Shown: piece by piece, positions 36,422 to 46,770 of the stretch
Numbering within the stretch: position 1 is the first letter of the stretch
Layout of the letters: each line of letters begins with the position of its first letter
Source: Phaffia rhodozyma
Lineage: Eukaryota; Basidiomycota; Tremellomycetes; Cystofilobasidiales; Mrakiaceae
DNA length: 64,000 nt
Assembly: GCA_014706385.1 (NCBI GenBank)
Contig: JACGZH010000007.1
Span: 503,501-567,500 of the forward strand
Direction: 5' to 3'
Made by a program: the position numbers and the translations under genes
The notes under the pieces: generated by a model
The model's input: only the letters and a program-made list of their open reading frames with translations
Database searches by the model: none
What the model was told of the DNA's origin: nothing

Positions 36422-37496
36422 TCACTCGTCCATCTGCCTGACTCCGACTCGACCGTGGAGTCCTCCCTTGAGCCTCAGGTGCTCGTACGTCTTCCTCGGC
36501 AACGCCTTCGTCAGCATATCTGCCGGCATCTCCTTCGTTCGGACCCATCCGAGGTCCAGCACGCCTTCTCTGTGTAAGTCCCTCGCATACTTGTATCCCA
36601 CATCGATGTGTTTCGACCGGTGATGGAGCTGACCACTCTTGACTGACGCAATCGCTCCTTGGTTGTCCGACTTGGCAACAGCAGTCGGGATCGAGTAGCC
36701 GAGCTGTCCCAACAGCATCCTAATCCACACGACTTGAGATGCTCCTTGAGACGGAGCCACATACTCGGACTCCCATGATGATTTCGTGATGGAAGGTATC
36801 TTCTTGCTTTTCCAGTAAACAAGAGCTCCAAACACGAAGACCATGATCCCCGTGACTGACTTTCTTGTTTCTTTGTCACCAGCATGATCCGAGTCGGTGA
36901 ACAGCTCGATTGCCGGTCGCATCTTGCTTGCTTTCCCTCCGATGGTGAGTGCAAACTGCTTTGTGCATGCTAGATAGGCCAACACCCGCTGAGCTGCTTC
37001 CATATGGACTTGTGCAGGGTTCGAACAGAAACGGGCAAGCACTCCGACCGAATAAGCGATATCATACCTCGTGCACGTCACCAGGTAAGTCAAACATCCC
37101 ACTAGTTCCTGATATCGCTTCTGGAGCCCTTCGTTTGGTCTCGGTGCGTCTGACTCCCATAGCTGGAGGTCAGGCTGCATCGGGATCCGGCGAGGGGTGA
37201 TCGAGGTCGAGTCAAACCGGTCGAGTACGTCCTCGATGTATGACTTCTGAGAGATGCTGATCGTCCCGTTTGATCTATCTCTGGTGAACTCCATCCCTAG
37301 TAGCGACCCCGGGTTGAGATCACCTCTATCGTCAACTTCGAACTCTCGGCCAATATCATCAAACACGTCGGCAACCGCTCTATCTGTGCCTGCCACTACA
37401 AAATCATCAACATAAAGCATGAGCATGACCCTTGTTCTGTATCGTTCGCCAATAAAGATACAGTTATCAGCTAAGGGCACATACGGTTTCGTATTG
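36422..37496 (-). pseudogene. Ty1/copia reverse transcriptase (3′ part) and RNase H fragment
   Basis: The frame starts inside the reverse transcriptase palm with the active-site box YVDD (MLMLYVDDFVVAGTD). It continues through the thumb (LLGMEFTRD, SQKSYIEDVL) and the connection motif RYQELVGCLTYL. RNase H follows, with ELFTDSDHAG, KSVTGIMVF, SSWESEY, DNQGAIA and KHIDVGYKYARD. It ends after LRLKGGLHGRVG. Gag, protease, integrase and the front of the reverse transcriptase are missing. Family W LTR pieces lie on both sides in the same orientation, so it is an internally deleted element. It holds almost exactly the domains that the copy at 28.2–31.2 kb lacks. Confidence 0.88.
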
Positions 37497-37726
37497 CTGA
37501 GAAATTAAGATAAAGTAATCTAATGACAATCGTTCTGTAAGCATATTTGTATGGAAAGCGTTAACAACATAAAGACAGAAGAAAACCAACCTCAGCACCA
37601 ACGAAACAGTTATGGTAATTGCTGAGGAAGGAGAAAAAGAAAAAGAAAAAGAGAAGGAAAGAGAAGAAAAGAGGTATGCCAGCTGGCAGAGTGCGCTAGC
37701 TAAGGCTTAGGTACATAGATGATAAT
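37497..37726 (-). repeat. LTR family W fragment, 5′ side of the reverse transcriptase remnant
   Basis: It contains the 29-bp block with GCCAGCTGGC and GCGCTAGC (37,678–37,706), an A/G-rich tract (pyrimidine-rich on the element strand) and a stem-loop at 37,591–37,626. The same arrangement occurs at 35,880–36,130 and, inverted, at 16,976–17,186. Confidence 0.55.
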
Positions 37727-38276
37727 AATAAGATTAAGAGTTCTGTCGAGAGAGAATACAGAACGAATGACTCAGTATACCAGACTGTAGTTCTGGTGAC
37801 GACTGAGGTGCAAGAAGGAGATGGGAAGAAGGAAGGAGTCATATACAGCAAGCTGGCTGGTGGAGCCGGGTCAATGCGAAGGAAAGCCGAAAAAGCACAG
37901 GATATGAGATAACGATATGGGACGATAGAGCACAGCTGTGCGGTCATGATGGTGCAGGTCTGAGTGCACTCCGGGAAGGATGGGCGGAGTTATTCCGGCC
38001 GAAAGCGATCATGTGAACGGCGACATTCGGTGAGAAACGGACCATCGGCAAGCTGTGCAAAACACATGGACTTGACGATGAACAGGAAAGAAAGAAATGT
38101 GGTCGGCAAAGTATGGTCACGTGACGGACTAGGCAGTGACTTGGGCAGTGAGCCGGGCAGTGACTTGGGCAGTGAGCCGGGCAGTGACTTGGGCAGGGAG
38201 CCGGGCAGTGTGGCCAGGCCCGCCACATGAGACGTGACCTGGATGCGGTGTCGTTACACAAGGCTGTGTGATTCCA
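37727..38276 (-). repeat. LTR family Y, inverted copy
   Basis: Read on the minus strand it starts TGTTGGAATCACACAGCC at 38,276 and matches 27,657–28,178 closely. It has extra copies of a short unit (GGCAGTGAGCCGGGCAGTGA type, about 38,130–38,205). The stem-loop is at 37,771–37,807. Its start abuts the left arm of the large palindrome. Confidence 0.65.
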
Positions 38277-38279
38277 ACA

Positions 38280-39240
38280 TATAGCAGTCTAGACACCAAC
38301 CATCGAGTGTTGCGCGTTGGTTGACTTTCTATCTCTTCGGTTTCTCGTTCAACATGTTATTTCATTTCTATTTTCTATATCATCTTTATTTCACTTCTCT
38401 CTCGTTTTATTTCCGTTCTACTTTCTTTCTAATTTGCTTCCATCTCGTTTCTCTTTCGTTTGCATCTTGGTGATCTTGTATATACAGTAGCTACTTTGTT
38501 TCCTTTTCCTTTCTTCTTTCTGGTTCTCTCAATCAACTTACTCACTGTGTGTGTGTGTATTCTTGTTGAGAGAATCAGGGGATCAGAGAACCAGTTTGAG
38601 AGAACTAGTAATCGGGTCTATTTATTGAGGAAACCTTTCTAGCTCAACGAGAGAAACACCATTGAGGCATTCGGAAACTGGAAGTACATTGTTGTCTGTG
38701 TGACTCCACCATTAGAATATCACAAAGTGCTCCTTAATTTTATTAGAAACTACTTCACGGCCTGGTTTACAAACTAATAAAATTAAGGAGCACTTTGTGA
38801 TATTCTAATGGTGGAGTCACACAGACAACAATGTACTTCCAGTTTCCGAATGCCTCAATGGTGTTTCTCTCGTTGAGCTAGAAAGGTTTCCTCAATAAAT
38901 AGACCCGATTACTAGTTCTCTCAAACTGGTTCTCTGATCCCCTGATTCTCTCAACAAGAATACACACACACACAGTGAGTAAGTTGATTGAGAGAACCAG
39001 AAAGAAGAAAGGAAAAGGAAACAAAGTAGCTACTGTATATACAAGATCACCAAGATGCAAACGAAAGAGAAACGAGATGGAAGCAAATTAGAAAGAAAGT
39101 AGAACGGAAATAAAACGAGAGAGAAGTGAAATAAAGATGATATAGAAAATAGAAATGAAATAACATGTTGAACGAGAAACCGAAGAGATAGAAAGTCAAC
39201 CAACGCGCAACACTCGATGGTTGGTGTCTAGATTGCTATA
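38280..39240. repeat. 961-bp near-perfect palindrome built from two LTR family X copies
   Basis: The left arm (38,280–38,746) and right arm (38,774–39,240) are each 467 bp and pair without insertions or deletions; the coordinates sum to 77,520 at every matched point checked. A 27-bp spacer separates them. One mismatch is visible near the outer ends (GCAGTCTAG against GCAATCTAG on the opposite strand). Identical 60-codon frames appear on both strands at mirrored positions. The outer part of each arm is the family X sequence; the inner 100 bp or so is not present in the other family X copies. Confidence 0.9.
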
Positions 39241-39763
39241 TCCAATACCGTCTTTCGCCGATCGCCGTATCTCACGTGCTGCCTTCGGTCAGCGTTGTCT
39301 CGGCAACACAGCCCGAAGTGTTTAACCTCCTTCGCCGTCATGATTAGACGACCGTGCTCTACTAATTCATATCTTTGTATCGGTATGTTTACCTTTTCGG
39401 CTTTTTCGCCATAATTCGGCTTCACTAATCAGTGTTTTGCGTATAAAAGTCTCGCCATTCCCATTGCATATTCCTCTTTCTTCACCTCCTTTCGTCTTGG
39501 TTGTCAACAAAAGCAGATTCTGATATGCTGGGGTATGTCGATAGCGTTCTTTTTTCGTTTCACTTGAACTTGACTACATATACTGCAATGCTTGTCTACA
39601 ACCTGTGCACTGTATCGGTCCGTACTTTACTCCGACAGACTGAGGGTCTGAATCTCTTCTAAAAATTAACGTGTTTCGTTGGGGAGGGGGCTCAATCAGA
39701 CATGTTAATTTCTCGAAGAGATTCAGACTCTTAATCTGTCGGAGTAAAGTATGGAACGATACT
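39241..39763 (+). repeat. LTR-like segment with TATA box and inverted repeat
   Basis: It contains a TATA-like box (GTATAAAAG, about 39,439–39,447) followed by a pyrimidine-rich stretch. It ends in an imperfect inverted repeat: about 47-bp arms at 39,613–39,659 and 39,715–39,761 around a loop of about 55 bp. Arms include ACTTTACTCCGACAGA and TCTGTCGGAGTAAAGT. No coding frame is present. It may be another LTR or a small non-autonomous element. Confidence 0.45.
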
Positions 39764-40843
39764 TAGTGTACCAGACTGTGAAGTCGGAAAGGCTCGGCAA
39801 CTGTCATATTGCATTCAGCTTGGTGTCAGAGACTCAACCGGGCGGTATACAGGGTTTGCTGATATGTTCAATATCGGCTACATGTATCTTCCACCTTCTC
39901 GCTTTCTGTACCTGTATGCACCTTGCAAGTCCTACTTCCATGCTCGAGGCATGAGGAAATACAAGTACTTTGTGACTCTCCTTTTCCCCATAGTTCTTCT
40001 CCTTTCTTTCCTTTGCTCTTTTTCCTCAAGTTTGGAATCTGTCTCCTTGTTTTGAAAACCTTCCTTCCCATCTCATACTATGCCAGTGCCTCTATCTTCA
40101 ACGCTTCCATAATCCACCGCGATTCTGAGCCTTCAAGCTCATCCTGATAACATAAAACCCAAGTCAAACACAAGAACACCCATTCTCCATCTTCAAGGGC
40201 GGAGATCCCTTGACAGACACTGATACTGAACCAGACTGGATATTTTATTCTTGGCTCCACTCGTCCTTAGCCCTCTGGTCTGCGGACTGCGAAATACTCA
40301 ATACATATCTTCAGTCATATGCATATGATCATTCCCTTTTTAGAAGTGAGCAGAAATTATTGGTATCACTCTAGCATAGGAGGCTTTTGAGAAACTCCAA
40401 AATGGGTTGCGATCAGATAAGTAAGAAGTGGATGCAATCATCTATAAACTTATAGATACAAGACACAAGACCAAGTGATAGGACTCTAAAAGAGAAAATT
40501 GCATGAAAAACAAGGCATGATAGTTTGGTTGCAAACTTCTCGAGATACATTTCTGTTTCACTACTAAATGCGTGATATATGTTCGGCAAATGAGAGAAGT
40601 CATTGAATAACTGTAACATGTACGAACATACAACGGATGAACTACCAAAGGGGTTACAAAGTGAAATGATAAAAAGAAACAACCGATAGAAATAGAACCC
40701 AGAAATGGTCTTTATCAAGACCGTCTTCAACTTTTTCAAAAATAGAAAAGAGAAACCAAAGAATCTATAGTATGACCCCCATTTAAAGTCGGGGATCGTT
40801 CCACCTAACATGCGCACTGAGATAGCCGGACCCGCTTGGTGGT
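39764..40843. other. right border stretch without genes
   Basis: About 1.1 kb between the last repeat and the stop codon of the MFS permease. Short frames only, none recognised. It probably includes the 3′ untranslated region of the permease gene. Confidence 0.4.
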
Positions 40844-43518
40844 CTAGAACAGCTCGTACCTCCATCCGAGGGCAACCATCTCCTCAGTAACACCTCGCTT
40901 GACGACTTGAGCAATCTGATCAGGGTCGCCAGAGTCGAGCTTCTTGTTCTCGTTGAGCACATGCCATCGGTAGACAGTGAGTGTGAAAGCAAACATGACG
41001 GCACATCCGAGGAGCTGAGGTAAAAAAAAAAAAAAAAAAAAGACGAGAGAACGCTAGGTCAGTAAGATGAACAAGAAGAGATAGATAAAACGAGAGGCAT
41101 AGTAAAGAAAATTGAACGCACAGTTCCGAAGGCGATGGTGAATCGGGGCGATCCGATGTATGCGTAACTCATAGCGATGTTGGCGGTACCACCGATGGCG
41201 TTGACAAGGGCGGAAGAAGCAGCTCGCTTAGCGGTAGGTCTAGCAAGATGAGTATTGATGACCTTGTACATCCTATGAGCGCAAAATCAGACGTAAGCGT
41301 CAGCTTCCTTCAAATGCTTGGAAGAGAAGAAACGTGTTTGAGACTGACAAAATCTGAGGTCCAACAGACGAGAAAGGAAGGCACATGAGGGCAAAGTATC
41401 GGGCTCCAATGTTGGTCGTGCTGAGGGCAATGATGTACATGCAGCAGGCTGAATGGATAGAGAAGGGGTTAAGAAACGGTTGGTTTCGAGACAGTGAAAG
41501 ATGTATGGATAATCTACTTACCGATCGCAATAAGGACCAAAATCGGCCTGTAGACAGTGTCTTTTCGCTATATGTATAGGTGAAAAACTTCAGCATTAGC
41601 CATGGTAGTCAAGAAGAAGGATGGAAGAAGTTTTCTACTAACGTCTGAGTAGTAAGAGATTCCGAAGTACATGAATCCAGCAAAGATGTAACTGTAGGAA
41701 AGAAGCGTGTGAGTCAAGATTCAAAATCGACAAACACGAGGAAGGGACCTACGGAGGGGCAGTGAGAACAAGAGTCAAGATTCGTCCGTACCCAAGACCT
41801 TGAACAACAGTTGGGAAGAAGTTGGCGATAGATCCCTGGCACTGTTTGTGACAAAGAGAACCTTATTGTCAATATGTGTAGTTGCATATAAGTTGTGGTT
41901 CTTCAAGCTTACTTGAGACATCATGTTCATCCAAATCAAGAGCCAGAGTTTTCCATCCATGAGTCTATTGGTTCAAAGGAAGTATCAGCATGTAGTTGAA
42001 GAAAAGAGTAGTGATTGAGAAGATACGTACGCCAACTTGAAGCCCTGGAGGACGGATTCTTTCTCCGTGCCCTCAGCCGCTCCCGACTCGGACTCGATAC
42101 GCCAGACTGCAAGATCTCTCTCCACAGGAGACAAAATCTTGGCGTTGTGAGGGTACTCAGGCATGAGGAAAGCGAAGATAGCACCGCACAAGACGGTTGC
42201 GCTACCCTCCCTGCAAGTGGTTAAAAGAAGGAGATGATAAGTACGTGTTATATTCACCTAAGAGTCAAAAACAAGAAACGAACAAAATGAAGAGCCATCG
42301 CCACCCAGCGATCTGAAAAAATGAAAGAGTAAATCGTTTGGTCAGCGATGATTGTTCTCAATATTGCATGAAAAGGGAAGATCATCTCGTACACCAGCAG
42401 CTCCATCCATCTTGAGAACACCAGCGGCGAAGAGACCTCCGAAAGCATTACCGAATTGTTGAGCGATGTAAAGACCTGCAATACGCTTTCCGAGTTCAGC
42501 ACGAGGATACCAAGCTGAGAGATAGTAGATAGCACCTATTGAGAGGAGGTTGATAGAGAAAAGCATGTTAGAACCATTTTCAATCTTGCGCATAAGGTCG
42601 AGAGAACAAACCAGGGAAGAAGACAGCCTGATATAAAAGAGGGGTGGATGATCAGCAGCTGCAAAAAAGCTGATAATAAAGACGATAAGAAAGAAGCTTA
42701 CCTCAACAATACCAAGGCAGGCTCTGATAGCCACGAGCTCAGAGTAGCCGTTGACGGAACCGGTGGCGGCGGAGATAGCTCCCCAAATACAAGTGCAACC
42801 GCAAATATCTATTCGTGGAGAAGAAGCGAAGTCAGAAACACAGTTGGACTTTCTGTTCGAAAGGGGAGAGTTAACATACACAGTCCGGGTCGGGAGATCT
42901 TGGTGATAAGCAAGTTGGAGGGAATTTGGAAGGGAAGGTAACCGACGAAAAGGATAGAGACAGCTGTGGCGAATTGTTCAGTCGTGAGGCCGAGATCTGC
43001 CATGATACCCTGGACCTTGGCGGCGGAAAGATTCTGTCGATCTACGAAGGTGAAGGCCGAAAGCAAGGTCAGAAGACTCTTCAGAAAGCTTGTTGTCAAA
43101 GGGGAAGCTACTCACCAATATAGTTGAGAATGTAAAGAACTCCAATACTGTATTGAGAAAGCGTCAGTACATGCAGGAGAGAAAAGAAAAAGAGTCAAAC
43201 AGTAGATGTTGAAGTCTCACATAGGGCTGAAAGTAGGAAGACAAGACTCGGTCGTCAGTCAACGGGAACGATATAGGACGGAAAGAAAGAGTTAAGACTG
43301 ACAAGATGACCCAATCCATCTTTCGAACTAGTTTGCGCTTCATCAAGTCCAACTCATCCTGTGGGATATCTCGAAGGGACTCTGGTAATCTAGATTCTCT
43401 CACTGAGAGAACGTCGACATCGACAGAGCCTTTGCTACCCTTGTTTTCGATGTCTTCTTCGTATCTTGTGGGTTGCCCAGAAGGGACCTCGTTCTTGAGT
43501 TCCGGCATGTTGTTCATG
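40844..43518 (-). CDS. MFS permease, anion:cation symporter family (Dal5/Tna1-like)
   Basis: A proton-coupled plasma-membrane transporter for small organic anions; relatives take up allantoate, nicotinate, pantothenate or biotin. At least a dozen exons. Start MNNMPELKNEVPSGQP at 43518, followed by a hydrophilic N-terminus ending in the family lead-in DLMKRKLVRKMDW. Then YIDRQNLSAAKVQGI at helix 1, FVGYLPFQIPSNLL at helix 2, SAATGSVNGYSELVAIRACLG, and the marker GWRWLFILEGSATV at helix 6. Further helices read ANFFPTVVQGLGY, FAGFMYFGISYYSD, NAIGGTANIAMSYAY and a final AVMFAFTLTVYRWHVLN. It ends GWRYELF. An A run of about 20 bases lies in the last intron. It shares a divergent promoter with the HpcH/HpaI aldolase. 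The substrate is not predictable from sequence alone. Confidence 0.85.
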
Positions 43519-44438
43519 ATGAAAGTGGAAGTGGATAGGTAGGTATGAGAGATGGAATTGAAGGACGAGGGATGGTGATAAGAAAGAATTGCTGAGAATC
43601 CGAGGGGTTCATAACCAATTTTCGTCGACCTCACCAATCGGAGGACGGGCTTATCTCAATCTCAATCTACGGAGGAGGGTCAGAGAGAATTGAGGAGGAT
43701 GAGGAGGGATGAGGAGAGTGATATGATTCGCCTGGCACTGCTGATTATCTCTCCGTCGCTTGATAGGGTGGTGGCCACAGAACCCTGAGTGAAAATCGAC
43801 CTCGATGCTTGCATGACTGGACTCAAGGGAGGAGGGAGGAGCCTACGGGAGTATCAAAAGTGCGGAGCAGGCGAGTTCGTGTGCTTATTTCTGATACTGG
43901 GCCGGGACCGGTGTTTTCCCGGCTTTAGTCGGCGGGTAAGTCTCAGCCTCGGGTTAACAACACAAGAGATTAGGCCGGGATCTAGATACCGATCAAAGAT
44001 CACGGATCTTAGATTGTAGATTAGAGATCAATCATAACAACCAGATTACAGCTGAGATATCAGACTTTAGTTAGATCACCGCGGCAGTCAGTTCTCGCGG
44101 AGAGACTGCTCCTCTTTACCTCACTCCTCTTTCGCCTGCGCCTCCGGTCGCTTCACTCCTCCCTGGTTATCACTCCGCTTTACTTTCCACTCTGGTTTCG
44201 GCTGCTCATCTAACATCACCGGCATCACACGGCTTATCCAACCGGTTAATTTGATCTCGATGTACCTGTCGTCATTTGTATAGATCCACCTCCTGGCTGC
44301 ACCCTCCAATGCGTGAAGACATAAAGCTCTTGTGCGTTGTTGACTTTTCGTTTTTGGTTTTCCCTTCACCAACAACATCTTAGTCTTCTCTCTCTACCAA
44401 CTCTACTTTCCCAGTACTTCTCACATCTCATCATCATC
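43519..44438. promoter_or_regulatory. divergent promoter, permease / aldolase
   Basis: About 920 bp. It contains purine-rich GGAGG clusters (43,680–43,720) and one exact GGAGGAGC (43,835–43,842). A one-mismatch GCTCCTCT is at 44,108–44,115 and ACTCCTCC near 44,154. The same octamer recurs four times in the RidA/oxygenase promoter. Tandem GATC-containing words (GGGATCTAGAT, CGGATCTTAGAT, about 43,977–44,015) are also present. Sites for the neighbouring C2H2 regulator are one possible reading. Confidence 0.45.
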
Positions 44439-45496
44439 ATGACTACCTTCCCTACCGCTCACACTACTACCGTCTCCAACCCTCGACTCAGGCTCTTGAA
44501 CAAGCTCAAGGCCGGCGAGTTCCCTCTTGCCACCTTCATGGCCATTCCCTCGGTTCGACATGCTCAGATCGTCTCCCTTACTGGTCTTGACGTGAGTGCC
44601 GATAATTGTCTTGGTCTGCGTGTTCCAGTCTTTTGTTTTCTAACCTTGCTGACTATACACATCCATCAGGCTGTCATCGTTGATTGCGAGCACGGAAACA
44701 TCGGCGACGATGCCATGCACAACTCTGTCGCTGCCATCGCCGCCCAAGGTGTCAGTCCTATCATTCGAGTTCGAGGAACTACCGGAGACATCCTCAAGAG
44801 GGCTCTCGATACCGGTGCCCAGTGAGTTTTCAACTCACAGGCTCAATTGCTTCATTGTTGTATATCTTCACATTCAAGAGCATTCGGACTTACCTCTTCT
44901 CTTCCTCTTCTTCGCATTCAGCGGTGTCATGATTCCTCAGATCAACACGGCTGCTGAAGCCGAGCAGGTTGTGCGGTACTCCAAGTTCCCTCCTCAGGGT
45001 CTTCGAGGTCAGGGATCCGCTTTCCCTTCCATCGCCCACGGCCTGACTACCCCTGAGTACATGCTCTCGGCCAACCAGACCTTGCTCACCATCGTCCAGA
45101 TTGAGACCAAGGCTGGAGTTGAGAACGTAGAGGAGATTTGCGCAGTTGACGGTGTCGGTAAGTCGCGCATGTCCTCGAAGTATGCATATCGACCTCGAAC
45201 CTGACCCTGCTATCGCTTCACTCTGTTTAGATCTTGTTTTCATTGGACCTAACGATCTCGCACAGTCGCTTCTTGGTTACGTCCCCGCCCGAGGCGATGA
45301 GCCCGAATTTGTTGCTGCCATCGACAAGATCGCCAAGGCAGCTAAGGCAGCTGGAAAGTGGTCAGGCCGATTGGTGAACAACGGAGCTTTGGCCAACAAG
45401 GCCAAGGGAACCTTCGACTTTGTGGCCATCACTGGTGACACCAAGGCCATCAGCTTGTGGTACCAGCAGGAGATTGAGGTTGTACGATCGTCTTAA
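44439..45496 (+). CDS. HpcH/HpaI-family aldolase, four exons
   Basis: These class II aldolases cleave 4-hydroxy-2-oxo acids to pyruvate and an aldehyde, using a divalent metal. Exons: 44439–44591, 44670–44821, 44922–45157 and 45231–45496, about 268 residues. The TIM-barrel motifs are clear: a basic LLNKLKAGEFPLATFMAIPS start, VDCEHGNIGDDAM with the base His, RVRG with the substrate Arg, GVMIPQINTAAEAE, the metal ligand Glu in VQIETKAGVENVEEI, and FIGPNDLAQSLG-like with the metal ligand Asp. The product ends VVRSS. Length and motifs are complete. It is transcribed away from the permease and is probably co-regulated with it. Confidence 0.9.
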
Positions 45497-46148
45497 AAAG
45501 GCTCGATGAAGCTTCTTGTAGAATGTATAGAATGTACTGTTACGACTAGACACGACTCAGCATATCTTCTAGCAAAACACATATTCCGTGGATTGTCAGA
45601 AAAACAGTTTGAAGCTTGTCTAGATTCATTCTTCGCGTGCAAGTTCATTAAGATGACACTGACTCATCTCTTTTGGCTTGCACGCACATTTGGACGCTGA
45701 GTTTGGGTATACAGCAGAAACTTAGCCCTGCTGTTCTCAAACCATGTCTGGCGTGCCTCTCTGCGGATGTTCCAATTCTTCTTGAAGAACCATGATTTTG
45801 TCCTGTATCCTCGTTTGATGGTCGCCACCTACTCATCATCGAAACCTACGCCTCTGTTAGACGAGATGGCACTCGTCTACCATCAATAACGAAGACTTAT
45901 TACATGCCGTGTGCCAAGCCAGTTCTTGTTGATGATTGTAACAGGCATTAGTGCATACAAGTTGATTTTATATATAGCGGTAAAAGCACCGTTTTGGAAA
46001 TTCTGATGTCCGTTGTCAATCTTGTCTCCTGCGACAAGTCTTTGACGAAACTTATGCGATAGCACCCACAGCTCCATACCAAGACCAAAAAAATCAGGGC
46101 TCTAAAGAAGACATGCATGACATTTTGTACAGTGGAATGATTTGAATT
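45497..46148. other. convergent 3′ region
   Basis: Lies between the stop codons of the aldolase (+) and RidA (−). Short frames only. It is probably the two 3′ untranslated regions plus spacer. No repeat was seen. Confidence 0.4.
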
Positions 46149-46770
46149 TTAAGCTTGGGCGATGCACTCGATCTCGATAACCGTTCCGGCGCCAGGAGCG
46201 ACAGCCTGGAGACAAGATCGGGCGGGCATGGGCTGGGGAAGGAACTGGTGTCATAAAAAGAAAAGAAAGTGTTAGCTCAGCGGTAAATTCATGACCACAG
46301 GCAAAGTCTAGAATACTCACGTCAATGTAGACGGCATTCATGGCAGCAAAGTCCTTCATGTCGGCAAGGTAGACGTTGTACTTGACGACCTTCTCCAAGG
46401 AAGAACCAGCAAGCTCAAGAACCTCTTTCAGGTTCTGCAAGACGGTCCTCTACGTTTTGAACGCGGAAATTAAACAAAAAAAAAGAAAGAACATCAGACT
46501 TTGATTCGAAGAAGACAAAAAGTAAAAGTCAGAGAGACTAACAGTAGCCTGGCCAATCTCTCCGGTTGCAGTCTGTCCGGCGCAGAAGACAAGTCCGGGA
46601 ACCTTGACGGCAGGACCTACAAGAAAAACACATTGAGAAAGAAAAAAAGCATTAGCCGAGGTTTTTTCCCCGCCTATAAGGCTTAGGCAAAGTCTTCTGC
46701 AAAGTGAGAAGAACATACAGTTATGGGGCTTGGTAGGGAACTTGTCGGAAGAGATGAGCTCGCGAGACAT
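46149..46770 (-). CDS. RidA / YjgF-family imine deaminase
   Basis: RidA proteins hydrolyse reactive enamines and imines, such as 2-aminoacrylate, to 2-oxo acids and ammonia, and act as small trimers. Start [17 protein letters not shown] at 46770. Later exons give [20 protein letters not shown], then [35 protein letters not shown], and [25 protein letters not shown]. The substrate-carboxylate arginine in PARS and the terminal VEIE-like motif are kept. About 125 residues, the usual length. No mitochondrial presequence is visible. It shares a promoter region with the 2-oxoglutarate oxygenase. Confidence 0.88.

Noticed and set aside
38460..39060. Identical 60-codon frames on both strands
   Set aside because: They are mirror images in the palindrome arms within LTR sequence. 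The hydrophobic product comes from a T-rich tract, not from a gene.
44121..44378. 85-codon minus-strand frame in the permease/aldolase promoter
   Set aside because: It has no start context or homology and lies in a short promoter, so it is considered chance.
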